Positions 52,270 through 61,278 are shown, counted from the first letter of the stretch. The stretch: DNA of 64,000 nt from Planctomycetaceae bacterium (GCA_019636285.1 JAHBXV010000001.1:248001-312000), one strand, 5' to 3'. Made by a program: numbers and translations. Notes: generated by a model not told the origin, from the sequence alone.

Positions 52270-52403
52270 CCCCCGTCTCCACTCGGAATTACGCCGTCTG
52301 TGGTCGACGCATATGGAGGTCGACCGCAACGACGGCGGCGGGAGCGCGCTCGCAGTCGTTCGCAATTTGAAATGCACTGGTTCAGGCGTTCCAGCCGACT
52401 CGC

Positions 52404-53480
52404 TTAGGCCGCTCGAAGTGCCGCCACCACCAGATCGCCCATTTCGGTCGTCGATTTGGGAGCCGAGGTTCCCATCAGGTCTGCCGTGCGGTGACCATCC
52501 GAAAGCACCTTGTTGACGGCGGCTTCGATGGCTGCCGCTTCGGTCTCCAGGTTCAGCGAGTGACGCAACAACATCGCCGCGGCCAGGATGGTCGCGAGCG
52601 GGTTGGCGATCCCCTTGCCGGCAATATCGGGAGCCGAACCGTGGATCGGTTCGTACAGGCCGGGGCCGGGATCACCCAGAGACGCAGAGGGCAGCAACCC
52701 CAGCGAACCGGGGAGCATTGACCCTTCGTCCGTCAGAATGTCGCCAAACATGTTTTCGGTGACGACGACATCGAACTTCGTGGGCTTAGAAATCAGGTAC
52801 ATGGCCATTGCGTCGACCAGCACATGTTCGTAGGCGACGTCCGGGAATTCTTCCTTCATCACCCGTTCAACGACTTGCCGCCACAACCGTGAAACTTCCA
52901 GCACGTTGGCCTTGTCGACGCTCGTGACTTTCTTCTTCCGTCCACGAGCCGCCTGGGCTGCGAGACGCACGATCCGCTCCACTTCATGGGTGCTGTAAAT
53001 CATCGTGTTGTAGGCGACTTCGCCGGACGCATCTTTCTCGCGGGCCGACTTGCCGAAATACAGTCCTCCGGTCAGCTCGCGGAAAAACAGAATGTCGGTT
53101 CCGGAAACGATTTCCGCCTTCAAAGGCGACGCCGCGACCAGTTGCGGCAGCACCTGAATCGGCCGCAGGTTCGCGAACAGGCCCAGCGCTTTGCGGATGC
53201 CCAGCAGACCAGCTTCCGGGCGTGTCTTGGCCGTGGGATCATCCCACTTCGGCCCACCGACCGCTCCCAGCAGAATTCCCTGGGCGGTTCGGCATGCCGC
53301 GACGGTGCTGTTCGGCAGTGCGGTCCCGAATTCGTCGATCGCACACCCCCCAATGGGGTGCGACTCAAACACAAATTGGTGTCCGAACCGCCCGGCAATC
53401 GCCTCCAGCGTCTTGCGCCCTTCGGCAATCACTTCCGGCCCAATCCCGTCGCCGGGCAACAACACAATCCGCGCGTCCAC
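52404..53480 (-). CDS. leuB: 3-isopropylmalate dehydrogenase
   Basis: 358 residues from a GTG at 53480 with GAAAGG about 9 nt upstream; another GTG at 53504 is possible. Motifs: [13 protein letters not shown] at the start, [38 protein letters not shown], substrate Arg/Lys/Tyr positions ([24 protein letters not shown]), [16 protein letters not shown], and [20 protein letters not shown]. It oxidises and decarboxylates 3-isopropylmalate with NAD in leucine synthesis, in the cytoplasm. The ending [16 protein letters not shown] is standard. No other leu gene is adjacent. Confidence 0.95.
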   Translation of the reverse strand: MDARIVLLPGDGIGPEVIAEGRKTLEAIAGRFGHQFVFESHPIGGCAIDEFGTALPNSTVAACRTAQGILLGAVGGPKWDDPTAKTRPEAGLLGIRKALGLFANLRPIQVLPQLVAASPLKAEIVSGTDILFFRELTGGLYFGKSAREKDASGEVAYNTMIYSTHEVERIVRLAAQAARGRKKKVTSVDKANVLEVSRLWRQVVERVMKEEFPDVAYEHVLVDAMAMYLISKPTKFDVVVTENMFGDILTDEGSMLPGSLGLLPSASLGDPGPGLYEPIHGSAPDIAGKGIANPLATILAAAMLLRHSLNLETEAAAIEAAVNKVLSDGHRTADLMGTSAPKSTTEMGDLVVAALRAA

Positions 53481-53582
53481 GACTGCCAACCTTTCGATTT
53501 CCACGCCATTTCACAGGTGTCAACCGGCACACTTTAAAGGGGCGTTCCCGCCATGGAAAGTGACCGGTCGACTTCCAAACGG

Positions 53583-53615
53583 AAAAGGCCCGGCCGACAA
53601 ACTGCCGACCGGGCC
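53583..53615 (-). terminator. Rho-independent terminator of the Cys-rich secreted protein gene
   Basis: Read on the minus strand: a GC-rich stem GGCCCGG ... CCGGGCC with inner pairs around an AGTTT loop, followed by TTTT. It lies 75 nt past the stop at 53690 and upstream of leuB, separating the two transcripts. Confidence 0.65.
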
Positions 53616-53689
53616 ATTTCGATTTTGTGTCAGAATCCCCGTCCGTACTCGCTCTCACGCGGGAGCCCGGGAACGAAGAACCTCATCAA

Positions 53690-54148
53690 TCAATCGTCGT
53701 AGTCAACAATCACCTTGCCACGAGCCGACAGAATCGACACCGAGTACTTGCCGTAGTCGAGGATCAGCTTGTTGCCGCTACGGCGGCACTTCACCTCGGG
53801 ACAATCACACGGCGGCACGCAGACTTTGACGTTCACGCAGGCCGGAGCGCAGCACGAGGCCTTGTCCTGACAGGGGTCGGGCACCTGGACGATCATGGGG
53901 ACCGCGCACGGGTGAATGTTCCGCAGATCCTTGTACTTGACACACTCGAAGAGTGGCAGGGCGGCCGACTCCGGCATCGGCGTGATGTACCCTTCCACCA
54001 TCGGCTCTTCATAGGCAAGACCGGGCGCCGGGGGCACTTCCAGAGCCGCTGCCAGTTGGGGTGAAAGTCCCAACAGGCGCGGACCGTCCGCCGCCGTCGC
54101 CGCGCTGGCCGATGCCAGGACCAGCAATACCGCAAGACTTCGCATCAT
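53690..54148 (-). CDS. Cysteine-rich secreted protein of unknown function
   Basis: 152 residues with a signal peptide (SLAVLLVLASASAATAADG). The middle carries a dense cysteine block, DPCQDKASCCAPACVNV followed by KVCVPPCDCPEVKCRRS, about ten cysteines in 35 residues, then a short beta tail (NKLILDYGKYSVSILSARGK). This could bind metal or form disulfide cross-links in the periplasm or cell wall; planctomycete envelopes are rich in Cys proteins. Family not recognised. It is followed by a good terminator and so forms its own transcript. Confidence 0.65.
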   Translation of the reverse strand: MMRSLAVLLVLASASAATAADGPRLLGLSPQLAAALEVPPAPGLAYEEPMVEGYITPMPESAALPLFECVKYKDLRNIHPCAVPMIVQVPDPCQDKASCCAPACVNVKVCVPPCDCPEVKCRRSGNKLILDYGKYSVSILSARGKVIVDYDD

Positions 54149-54759
54149 TGTGTCTCCTCTTCTTCGAACCAGTCTTCAGACTCCGGACACTTGCCAGAGT
54201 CGCGACGGCGGCCGCTGGGCCACAACCATCGCCAAATTTGTCTGTTTCAACTTCCCAAGACGCCGGGCGACCCCATCGTGTTAGTCCGGCGACTCGAGCC
54301 CATTTCCTGATTCGGTCGCCACGGCACGCGAACCGGCAGAAAATGCCGATTCATAATGCGGCAGCCGCCAATTCCTCACCGTTCTGACTACTGCGCAAAG
54401 TCTCTGGATGCAACAGGCGGCAAAAAACTCATCGCAATTGGGAAGGTTCGGTCTGTCCACCAATTTCACGCAGAACCCCTATTACACCAAATCAACACTT
54501 TCTCGGAGATAGCAATCAGCGTACCAAGATCGTCGCTTTGACGGAGAAATTGATTCACGGGCGAGGATCCGAAAGTTCGGTTCCGGAAGGGTGTTGGGAA
54601 ATCTTGCTCCAAAAGCCGCGAGCGCGTGGTTACGATAGCGGAAGGGCCAGACAGCGACCCGGAGTACACCTGAACCGGTCTCTGATCCGCGCCCGCGACA
54701 GGTTGCCGTCAAATCGATGACGGCCGGAATTTCACCGTCAGCAACACAGGGCCGTCTTC
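54149..54759. other. Long divergent intergenic region
   Basis: 611 nt. Short frames on both strands show no motif or signal peptide, and part of the region (54370-54560) is AT-richer than average, as for promoters. No RNA gene was recognised. The last 55 nt carry the alternative hairpins listed separately. Confidence 0.5.
54705..54740 (+). promoter_or_regulatory. Three mutually exclusive hairpin arms upstream of the CxxCH lipoprotein
   Basis: GCCGTCA (54705-54711), TGACGGC (54718-54724) and CCGTCA (54735-54740) lie in a row, ending 19 nt before the GTG start. The middle arm can pair with either neighbour, so two alternative stems are possible in the leader. Function not shown; it may simply be coincidence in GC-rich DNA. 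Confidence 0.3.
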
Positions 54760-55815
54760 GTGGATATCCGGCATTTAGCGGCAGGAATCGGTCTTGGCGT
54801 TTTGATCGCGACGGGCCTTCCCGGTTGCGGTGGGTCCACCACTCCGCAGGCTCCGGCGGCATCGGGTGGTTCCTCCGCGTCGCCAGCGAGGGGTCCGACC
54901 ACACCGGCCACCTCGGCCACGGCGAATGCCGTCCCGGCGGACGGGCCGAAATCGATCGGCGGCGTTCCCTACGATGTCTGGTTTGATGATCCGTTGGGAA
55001 CAGTTGCCGACACGCAGTCCGTCGCGGCCGCTCCGAACCCCTCTCCGGCTGTGCCGAAAGAGGAAATGCCGGCTGCTGTTACCCCGAGCGCGCCGACGGC
55101 TTCTGCCGACAATGGCGGGTCGGAGTGGGGGCAATACATTTCGATGGACCAGATACAGGAAGAAACGAAGCAGCTTCGCAACCGGTTGACCGCTTCCATG
55201 CAGTCGCTCGCCAAGTTCAATTCAGATTTCAAGGAAATTCAGGCCGACGCAGCTGTGCTGGCCGCCATGGCCGTCATCGTCGAACAGCACCCCGAATCGG
55301 CCACTTGGAAACCGAACAGCCGTTTTGTGCAGGAATTCGCGGCGAAAATGCAGCAGACCTCCGCGGCTCTCGGCCGCGAATCCTACGACAAGACGCAGGT
55401 GGAATTTGAGCGCGTCTCGGCCGTTCTGAACGGAAATGTCCCCGCCGACGCTGGCGCGCTCCCCGCCCAGCGCCCGCCGGCCGAGATTGCCAGTCGCTGG
55501 GGCGCCATGAAGAAAATGGAAAAGGTCCGCGACTGGATGAAGGCCAACCTCACGACCGAGGCCAACTTCAAGGCGGACCTGCCCCGGATTCAGCAGGACG
55601 GCTCCATCCTTGTCGCGCTTTCCGCGCTCGTGGCCGACCATAGCTACGAATCGGCCGATGAAGAGGACTACCAGAAATATGCCCAGCAACTGATCGATGC
55701 GTCGAAAGCGGCTGTCGCGGCCGGCAAAGCCGAAGACTTCGCCGCCTTCACCACGTCCATCCAAGCGATTCAGAAGGCCTGCGGTGACTGCCACAATGAC
55801 TATGGAACAAATTGA
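54760..55815 (+). CDS. Lipoprotein with C-terminal CxxCH (cytochrome c'-like candidate)
   Basis: 351 residues from a GTG start with AGGG 8 nt upstream. The signal peptide ends in a lipobox (GLPGCGG), followed by a long Ala/Pro/Ser linker to about residue 125. The rest is helical, with two similar segments: a first ([39 protein letters not shown]) and a second ([38 protein letters not shown]). It ends in [14 protein letters not shown], a single heme-c site at the extreme C-terminus as in cytochrome c' proteins. Predicted periplasmic or outer-membrane-attached heme protein. It overlaps the protease gene by 20 nt. Confidence 0.75.
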   Translation: MDIRHLAAGIGLGVLIATGLPGCGGSTTPQAPAASGGSSASPARGPTTPATSATANAVPADGPKSIGGVPYDVWFDDPLGTVADTQSVAAAPNPSPAVPKEEMPAAVTPSAPTASADNGGSEWGQYISMDQIQEETKQLRNRLTASMQSLAKFNSDFKEIQADAAVLAAMAVIVEQHPESATWKPNSRFVQEFAAKMQQTSAALGRESYDKTQVEFERVSAVLNGNVPADAGALPAQRPPAEIASRWGAMKKMEKVRDWMKANLTTEANFKADLPRIQQDGSILVALSALVADHSYESADEEDYQKYAQQLIDASKAAVAAGKAEDFAAFTTSIQAIQKACGDCHNDYGTN

Positions 55816-56779
55816 TTCACGCCGTTCATTCGCGTTTCGCCCGCTGATCAGCGCGCTGATGGCCCTCGTCGCTTTGTACGCGACAGCCACGGTCGAGGCC
55901 GACTTGATTGAATTGAAGTCCGGCCACCGTATCGACGGCGACGTGCTGAAAGAGCATCCCGATGCGATCCTGGTCGATATCGGCATCGAAGTCATCCGTA
56001 TCCCCCGGTCGGCCATTCAGTCGCGGTCGAAGTCGGATGGCACCGCGCCCGCTGAAATCGGTGACAACGACCAGAAACTCTATCGTGTCGCCTCTCTCCC
56101 GCGCAAAAGCATTCGCGAACTGGCCGAACGCTTCGGCGAAGGTGTCGTGTTGATTCAAACCCCGGGAGGACTCGGATCGGGCTTTCTATTAAACAAGGAC
56201 GGCTACGCGGTCACGAATCAGCACGTGATCGAGAAAGAGACACGCATCAGCGCGACGGTTTTTTCGCGAAGCACGACCGGTGAGTTCCGTCGCCGCCGGA
56301 TCGATGACGTGCGGATCGTGGCCCTCAACCCCTACTTCGATCTGGCCCTGTTGCAGATTCCCGTGCAGGAAGATCTTCCGTTTCAGCCGGTCTACCTGGC
56401 CGCTGACAGCGACCTGAAAGATGGCGACGAAGTCTTCGCAATCGGCAATCCGCTGGGCCTCGAGCGCTCGGTTTCACAGGGGATCGTCAGCACGCGCAAC
56501 CGCAACTACGAAGGCATGGTCTACATCCAGACGACCACCCAGATCAATCCGGGCAACAGCGGCGGACCGCTGTTCAATGCCCGCGGCGAAGTCGTCGGCG
56601 TGACCAACATGAAGCTGCTGTTTGCCGAGGGCCTGGGCTTCGCGATTCCCGTCGCCTATTTGAAACTGTTCCTCGACAATCACGAGGCCTTCGCGTACGA
56701 CCGCAACAACCCCAACAGCGGTCACCGCTACCTGGACGCGCCCCGAAAGCAGGCCGCGACAACAACCGCGACGCCTTGA
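55796..56779 (+). CDS. Trypsin-like serine protease (S1C, HtrA/Deg-type without PDZ)
   Basis: 327 residues from the ATG at 55796 (ATG at 55802 also possible), inside the end of the lipoprotein gene. An N-terminal hydrophobic segment ([19 protein letters not shown]) gives export or anchoring. A small beta unit follows ([20 protein letters not shown]). The catalytic triad is complete: His in [11 protein letters not shown], Asp in [11 protein letters not shown] and Ser in [12 protein letters not shown]. The fold ends at [11 protein letters not shown] with no PDZ domain, so it is a short Deg-type protease, probably periplasmic. The overlap suggests translational coupling to the heme lipoprotein. 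Confidence 0.88.
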   Translation: MTMEQIDSRRSFAFRPLISALMALVALYATATVEADLIELKSGHRIDGDVLKEHPDAILVDIGIEVIRIPRSAIQSRSKSDGTAPAEIGDNDQKLYRVASLPRKSIRELAERFGEGVVLIQTPGGLGSGFLLNKDGYAVTNQHVIEKETRISATVFSRSTTGEFRRRRIDDVRIVALNPYFDLALLQIPVQEDLPFQPVYLAADSDLKDGDEVFAIGNPLGLERSVSQGIVSTRNRNYEGMVYIQTTTQINPGNSGGPLFNARGEVVGVTNMKLLFAEGLGFAIPVAYLKLFLDNHEAFAYDRNNPNSGHRYLDAPRKQAATTTATP

Positions 56780-56859
56780 ACGCCTGTCAGAGCATGACAG
56801 CTTTCGTTCCCAGGCACCCGTCTACGAACATGGAACGGCGTTCGATGAGTTGCCATGAG

Positions 56860-56941
56860 GGTGGCACGCCCTGACGGCTTTGCGGAAGGGCGTGGGAGTG
56901 GTTCATTCGCCACGCCCTTCGAAGACTCAGGGCGTGCCACC
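56860..56941. repeat. Nested palindrome, GGTGGCACGCCC family
   Basis: The outer arms GGTGGCACGCCCTGA (56860-56874) and TCAGGGCGTGCCACC (56927-56941) are perfect complements. Inside them, GAAGGGCGTGG (56885-56895) pairs perfectly with CCACGCCCTTC (56910-56920). The result is a strong two-tier cruciform or hairpin between convergent genes, of a type dispersed in planctomycete genomes. Confidence 0.7.
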
Positions 56942-56983
56942 GACCGGATCCTGACGCATTTGTTGCGAGGGAAGGCGATGACC

Positions 56984-57083
56984 CTCACAGAGGCACGAAG
57001 GCACGGAGAGATACCAAGACGAGCATGATGCGCGGACGGGATTTGTCCGACTGGCTTTCTCCGTGCCTTAGTGGCTTCGTGAG
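56984..57083. repeat. MITE-like palindromic element, CTCACGAAG family, copy 2
   Basis: Left arm CTCACAGAGGCACGAAGG ending CACGGAG (56984-57008); right arm CTCCGTGCC... ending CTTCGTGAG (57059-57083). It pairs with the same family as 49056. The centre differs between the two copies, so only the arms are conserved. Confidence 0.6.
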
Positions 57084-57157
57084 AGCCCAATCAGTCAACT
57101 GCTATTTCGCGCGCCACCCCACCGCGACAGCGAAGCCTTGAACTCAGCTTCGGAGTC

Positions 57158-57763
57158 TCAGACCGGAGTGAGAACGCTGGCCAGTTCCAGAAAGTTGCGC
57201 AACAACTGAATGCCGTTGCGATCCGTCAGAAAACTTTCCGGGTGAAACTGAACGCCATGAATGGGGAAGTCGCGGTGGGCGATCCCCATCACTTCCCGCT
57301 CGGAATCTGAGTTCTCGACCCACGCGGTCAGGCGAAGTTCCGGCGGCAGCGATCGCTCGGGGACGATCAGGCTGTGGTAACGCGTCGCGGGAAACGGATT
57401 GGGGAGCCCGCGAAAGACGCCTTCGTTCGTGTGGAAGACGTCGGACACCTTGCCGTGCATGAGTCGCGGCGCCAGGACAACCTGCGCGCCAAAGACTTCA
57501 GCCATCGACTGATGACCCAGGCAGACTCCAAGCGTTGGAATGGTGGGGCCCAGTCGACGGATCAGTTCCATCGAGATCCCGGCTTCATGCGGCGTGCAGG
57601 GGCCAGGCGAAACCACGATGGCGGTCGGTGCTAGAGCCGCGATCTCATCGACCGTGATCTGATTGTTGCGCGCGACGCGGATATCGAGCCCCGCATCGAT
57701 CTCGCCGAACCGCTGTACGAGGTTGTAGGTGAACGAATCGTAGTTATCGAGAACGAACAGCAT
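57158..57763 (-). CDS. pabA/trpG: Glutamine amidotransferase of anthranilate/aminodeoxychorismate synthase
   Basis: 201 residues from the ATG at 57763 (AGGGG 6 nt upstream). Class I glutamine amidotransferase: MLFVLDNYDSFTYNLVQ, VVSPGPCTPHEAG, nucleophile Cys in LGVCLGHQSMAE, and His/Glu in HGVQFHPESFLT. It supplies ammonia to TrpE or PabB for anthranilate or aminodeoxychorismate. The two roles cannot be told apart by sequence, and no trpE or pabB is nearby. The region upstream on this strand holds copy 2 of the 84-nt repeat. Confidence 0.92.
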   Translation of the reverse strand: MLFVLDNYDSFTYNLVQRFGEIDAGLDIRVARNNQITVDEIAALAPTAIVVSPGPCTPHEAGISMELIRRLGPTIPTLGVCLGHQSMAEVFGAQVVLAPRLMHGKVSDVFHTNEGVFRGLPNPFPATRYHSLIVPERSLPPELRLTAWVENSDSEREVMGIAHRDFPIHGVQFHPESFLTDRNGIQLLRNFLELASVLTPV

Positions 57764-57798
57764 CGAAGCCCCTGACGAAACGTCTCTTAGAGATTCTA

Positions 57799-57880
57799 AC
57801 ACAACCTCTGTGCGATAGAGTGTTTGCCCGATATTCAGCAGGTTTCTGACAGGCACAACCGGTTGTGTTAGGGTTTCTTA
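57799..57880 (+). repeat. 84-nt dispersed noncoding repeat with 12-bp palindrome, copy 2
   Basis: Aligned with 43270-43355 along its length. It keeps TTCTGACAGGCACAACCGG plus TTGT and the palindrome ACAACCGGTTGT, and ends GTTAGGGTTTCTTA over the gmd stop codon. Relative to copy 1 the downstream gene here is on the opposite strand, so a fixed promoter orientation does not fit both copies. Confidence 0.6.
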
Positions 57881-58846
57881 TTCCATCGCCTCGAGGTCAT
57901 GGTCCACCATCATGTCGACCAGTTCCTGGAATGTCACTCGGGGCGCCCAGCCCAGTTCCTCCCGCGCCTTTCGAGCATCTCCCAGCAGAGTGTGGACCTC
58001 CGCCGGCCGGTAGAAGTTCGGGTCGGTGGTCACATAGTCTTCCCAATTCAGATTCGCGCGGGCAAAGGCGAGTTCGCAAAACTCCCGAACCGTGTGCGTT
58101 TCGCCCGTCGCCACGACGTAGTCCCGCGGCTCGGATTGTTGCAGCATCAGCCACATTGCCTGCACGTAGTCCCCCGCGAATCCCCAATCTCGCTGGGCAT
58201 CGAGATTTCCCAGGCGCAATTCTTTGGTGCGGCCGTGGACGATCCCGGCCACGTGCGAACTGATCTTGCGCGTCACGAACTCGAATCCCCGTCGGGGAGA
58301 CTCGTGGTTGAAGAGAATCCCCGACGAGACGAACATTCCGTAGGCTTCGCGATAATTGCGGGCCAGTTCGTACCCCGTCACCTTGGAAATTCCGTACGGC
58401 GACCGCGGCGAGAACCGTGTCGTTTCGCTTTGAGGCGACTCAGCCGCATTCCCGAACATTTCGCTGGAACCGGCGAAGTAAACCCGGCACTGCGGATGCG
58501 TCTGCCGGACCGCTTCCAGAACGAAATGGGTTCCGTCGATATTCGTCTGGAACGTCGAGAAAGCGTCCTCGAACGAATACGACACAAAACTTTGTGCCGC
58601 AAGATGATACAACTCATCGGGCGCAACGGTTTCGATCGCCTTGTAAAGACTCGCGAACGATTCCAGGCTGGCCGCATGGAGCGTCAGGCGGTCCAGACAT
58701 CCGTGCAGCCGGGCCAGTCGATGGCGCGAATCTTCGAGGGCGACGCGGCGCACCAGCCCGTGCACCTCATATCCGCGTTCCAGAAGCTCTTCGGCGAGAT
58801 AGGATCCGTCCTGTCCCGTGATACCGGTAATCAGCGCGCGAGGCAT
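57878..58846 (-). CDS. gmd: GDP-mannose 4,6-dehydratase
   Basis: 322 residues. NAD(P)-binding TGITGQDGSYLAEELL at the start, HLAAQSFVSYSFEDAF, substrate-site FAGSSEMFGNAAESPQ, catalytic Tyr/Lys in SPYGISKVTGYELAR, and the GMD ending RPAEVHTLLGDARKAREELG. It makes GDP-4-keto-6-deoxy-mannose, the precursor of GDP-fucose, rhamnose or perosamine for surface glycans. It fits the polysaccharide genes that begin at 59953 on the other strand. Length and motifs are canonical. Confidence 0.94.
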   Translation of the reverse strand: MPRALITGITGQDGSYLAEELLERGYEVHGLVRRVALEDSRHRLARLHGCLDRLTLHAASLESFASLYKAIETVAPDELYHLAAQSFVSYSFEDAFSTFQTNIDGTHFVLEAVRQTHPQCRVYFAGSSEMFGNAAESPQSETTRFSPRSPYGISKVTGYELARNYREAYGMFVSSGILFNHESPRRGFEFVTRKISSHVAGIVHGRTKELRLGNLDAQRDWGFAGDYVQAMWLMLQQSEPRDYVVATGETHTVREFCELAFARANLNWEDYVTTDPNFYRPAEVHTLLGDARKAREELGWAPRVTFQELVDMMVDHDLEAME

Positions 58847-59253
58847 GAGGCAATTCTTCCGCTATCGCGAACTCGCGACCTCCAGATGTCACCCGGGCCG
58901 TCGAACTCAGCTTGGTCGATGCAATCGTTAAGTTGATCTTAGAAACGCATTTCCGGCCCCTGTCGAATCGCCGAACTCCTGTCGCGGTGTTGACTTCCGT
59001 GGAACATACAGCGACAATTGGGGTCGGTCTTCGATGGCCGCCCACTCTTCGAGTGTCTCGCGACGCGTTGTTCGCGTCAATGGTGGTGCGGCGTTCCGTG
59101 AAGGTTCACGTTGTGAAGCGGAAAATCGTCCGCGGCTGGTCTTTAGACGGTGTGTATCAGGGGGGTCAGAGTCTGTATGACCTGACCGCGTCCTAGTTCT
59201 AGCGCCCGATCCCGGCCCTCCTGCCGGTTGACGGCTGGAAGGCGAGGGTTTTG
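58847..59253. other. Divergent promoter region between gmd and speD
   Basis: 407 nt with no credible coding frame. A candidate promoter lies at 58990-59018, leaving a leader of about 230 nt before speD. A CCCTC stretch near 59217 could pair with the GAGGG ribosome site, hinting at leader control, but no known riboswitch was recognised. Confidence 0.5.
58990..59018 (+). promoter_or_regulatory. Candidate sigma-70 promoter for speD
   Basis: TTGACT (58990-58995) and GACAAT (59013-59018) are separated by exactly 17 nt. The -35 is close to consensus; the -10 matches at four or five of six positions. Best pair seen in the gap. Confidence 0.4.
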
Positions 59254-59676
59254 ATGGAGCACTTGGGTCGGCATGTCATCATCGAGTTGTGGGGTTGCAA
59301 CGCGGGCATTAACGATGCCTCGCTCATGAAGCAGGCCATGATTGACGCGGTCAACGCGGCGAAGGCCACGCTTCTGAACATCAACGTCCACACATTCAGT
59401 CCGCACGGAGTCACCGGCGTCGCCGTGCTGTCCGAATCGCACCTCTCGGTACATACCTGGCCCGAGCACGGCTACATGGCGGCGGACGTCTTCACCTGTG
59501 GTGAAACGACCGATCCTAAAGCAGCCGTCGATGTGCTCTGCGAGTATTTCAAACCGTCGGAAGTCGATGTCGTCGAACTCGAACGGGGGCAGCTCTCGCG
59601 AGCCATCTCCTCGGGAACGCGACGCCACACCCGCCCCCAGCGTCCGGTCGACCGACTTCCCACGGCCGTCGGCTAG
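59254..59676 (+). CDS. speD: S-adenosylmethionine decarboxylase proenzyme
   Basis: 140 residues from the ATG at 59254 with GAGGG 5 nt upstream. The self-cleavage site is intact: LSESHLSVHTWPEHGYMAAD, where the Ser after Glu becomes the pyruvoyl group. Early segment GRHVIIELWGCNAGIND and the CGETTDPKAAVD loop (proton-donor Cys) fit the small prokaryotic SpeD. It makes decarboxylated SAM for spermidine. The Arg-rich tail (SGTRRHTRPQRPVDRL) is longer than usual and probably flexible. A good terminator follows. Confidence 0.93.
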   Translation: MEHLGRHVIIELWGCNAGINDASLMKQAMIDAVNAAKATLLNINVHTFSPHGVTGVAVLSESHLSVHTWPEHGYMAADVFTCGETTDPKAAVDVLCEYFKPSEVDVVELERGQLSRAISSGTRRHTRPQRPVDRLPTAVG

Positions 59677-59747
59677 ATCGAGAGAATCGCGTCCCCTGCC
59701 GGCATAGTCCGAAGGCGGGATGTCAAGCGGTTACTGTCAAATCCAGG

Positions 59748-59783
59748 AGCACTCCGGCTCGTCGTCGGGGTGCTTTTTTTATT
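59748..59783 (+). terminator. Rho-independent terminator of speD
   Basis: AGCACTCCG (59748-59756) pairs with CGGGGTGCT (59766-59774), one G-T pair, followed by TTTTTTTATT. Clear intrinsic terminator 72 nt after the speD stop. Confidence 0.85.
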
Positions 59784-59952
59784 GACGCAATCGTATCTTT
59801 CCCGTCCGTACGCCCAGAAGTCGGCTGGTCGCCCCAGACTGCGTGATTCGAACAAAGTTTCGCATTGCCGCAATCTGCGGGGACTGCTACTATCCGCGCG
59901 CCACGGAGGAAGGCTCCCGTCGCGCGACACTGCCAGTCCAGGGAAGGTGGGG

Positions 59953-61278
59953 ATGAAGACGCACGGACTCGACGAAAAGATCCGCAACAAAGAAGCGCTG
60001 ATCGGCGTGATCGGCCTGGGCTATGTCGGCCTGCCGCTGATTTCGGCATTCGCGAATGCCGGCTTCCGCACGATGGGTTTCGACGTCGACAACACGAAAG
60101 TCGAAAAGCTCAACGCCGGCAAAAGCTACATCAAGCACATCGACCCCGCATTCATGAAGGGCTTGATCGACCAGAAGCGGTTTGAGCCAACCGCCGACAT
60201 GAGCCGTCTGGGCGAACCCGATTGCGTGATCATCTGCGTTCCGACTCCACTCAACGAGAGCCGAGACCCCGACCTCAGCTACATCGAAGGGACGGCGGAC
60301 AGCATCGCCAAGACGCTCCGCAAGGGTCAGCTCGTTGTGCTGGAAAGCACGACGCACCCGACGACCACTCGCGTCAACGTCCTTCCCCGTCTCGAAGCGA
60401 CGGGACTTAAGTGCGGTGAAGACTACTTCCTCGCCTTCAGTCCGGAACGTGAAGACCCTGGCAATCCGACGTTTTCGGCTTCTACCATTCCGAAGGTCGT
60501 CGGCGGTTATGACGACACCAGCGGCGCACTCGCTGCCGAGATGTACGGCCACGCGGTAGTCAAGGTGGTGAAGGTCTCGTCAATGGAAATCGCCGAGGCG
60601 TGCAAGATTCTCGAAAACACGTATCGCGCGGTCAACATCGCCCTCGTCAACGAGCTGAAAATGCTCTACGACAAGATGGGGATCGACGTCTGGGAAGTCA
60701 TCGACGCGGCCAAGACCAAGCCGTTTGGTTTTCAGGCTTTCTATCCCGGCCCGGGACTCGGCGGCCACTGCATTCCCATCGACCCGTTCTACCTCACCTG
60801 GCTGGCCCGCAAATGGGGCGAGCCGACCCGGTTCATCGAACTGGCCGGCGAAATCAACACGCACATGCCGCAATACGTCATCACGCGGCTGGCCGAATTT
60901 CTGAACGACGCCGGCAAGCCGGTGAAGGGCAGCAAAATCTGCATCCTGGGCGCGGCATACAAGAAAGACGTCGACGATCCGCGAGAAAGCCCGTCGTTCG
61001 AGCTGATGAAAATTCTGCTCAAGCGGGGAGCGAACCTCACCTACAACGACCCCCATGTGCCAAGCCTTCCCAAGATGCGGCACTACCCGGACATGCCGGC
61101 CATGGACAGTCAGGAACTGACGCCGCAATTCCTCGCGTCGCAAGACTGCATCCTCATCAGCACCGACCATTCGGCCTACGACTACGACTTCATCGTCAAG
61201 CACGCCAGGTTCGTGCTGGACACCCGCAATGCGACCAAGAACGTCACCGAAGGGCGCGAGAAGATTCGCAAGACGTAG
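59953..61278 (+). CDS. Nucleotide-sugar dehydrogenase (UDP-GlcNAc 6-dehydrogenase, WbpA/TviB-like)
   Basis: 441 residues from the ATG at 59953. NAD site IGVIGLGYVGLPLISAFAN, substrate loop ICVPTPLNESRDPDLSY, LESTTHPTTTR, FSPEREDPGNPTFSAS (common in WbpA-type enzymes), catalytic Cys in PGLGGHCIPIDPFYL, and KILGAAYKKDVDDPRESPS-like end. It oxidises a UDP-sugar to the uronic acid for polysaccharide building blocks. It starts the plus-strand glycan genes. The exact sugar is inferred from the FSPEREDPG motif. Confidence 0.9.
   Translation: MKTHGLDEKIRNKEALIGVIGLGYVGLPLISAFANAGFRTMGFDVDNTKVEKLNAGKSYIKHIDPAFMKGLIDQKRFEPTADMSRLGEPDCVIICVPTPLNESRDPDLSYIEGTADSIAKTLRKGQLVVLESTTHPTTTRVNVLPRLEATGLKCGEDYFLAFSPEREDPGNPTFSASTIPKVVGGYDDTSGALAAEMYGHAVVKVVKVSSMEIAEACKILENTYRAVNIALVNELKMLYDKMGIDVWEVIDAAKTKPFGFQAFYPGPGLGGHCIPIDPFYLTWLARKWGEPTRFIELAGEINTHMPQYVITRLAEFLNDAGKPVKGSKICILGAAYKKDVDDPRESPSFELMKILLKRGANLTYNDPHVPSLPKMRHYPDMPAMDSQELTPQFLASQDCILISTDHSAYDYDFIVKHARFVLDTRNATKNVTEGREKIRKT

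Larger units (their letters stand above)
56780..57157. other. Convergent intergenic region with two palindromic elements
   Basis: 378 nt between the 3' ends of the protease and pabA/trpG genes. It is almost filled by the elements at 56860-56941 and 56984-57083; no credible gene remains. Confidence 0.6.

Noticed and set aside
54482-54904. 140-codon minus-strand frame in the 54149-54759 gap
   Set aside because: Overlaps the lipoprotein start, rich in Arg/Pro, no signal or domain.
56728-57090. Short frame with SHEATKARRKP
   Set aside because: Translation of the MITE-like element at 56984; no start signal.
58847-59253. SAM riboswitch before speD
   Set aside because: The gap lacks the conserved helices of known SAM riboswitches; only a possible local pairing to the ribosome site was seen.
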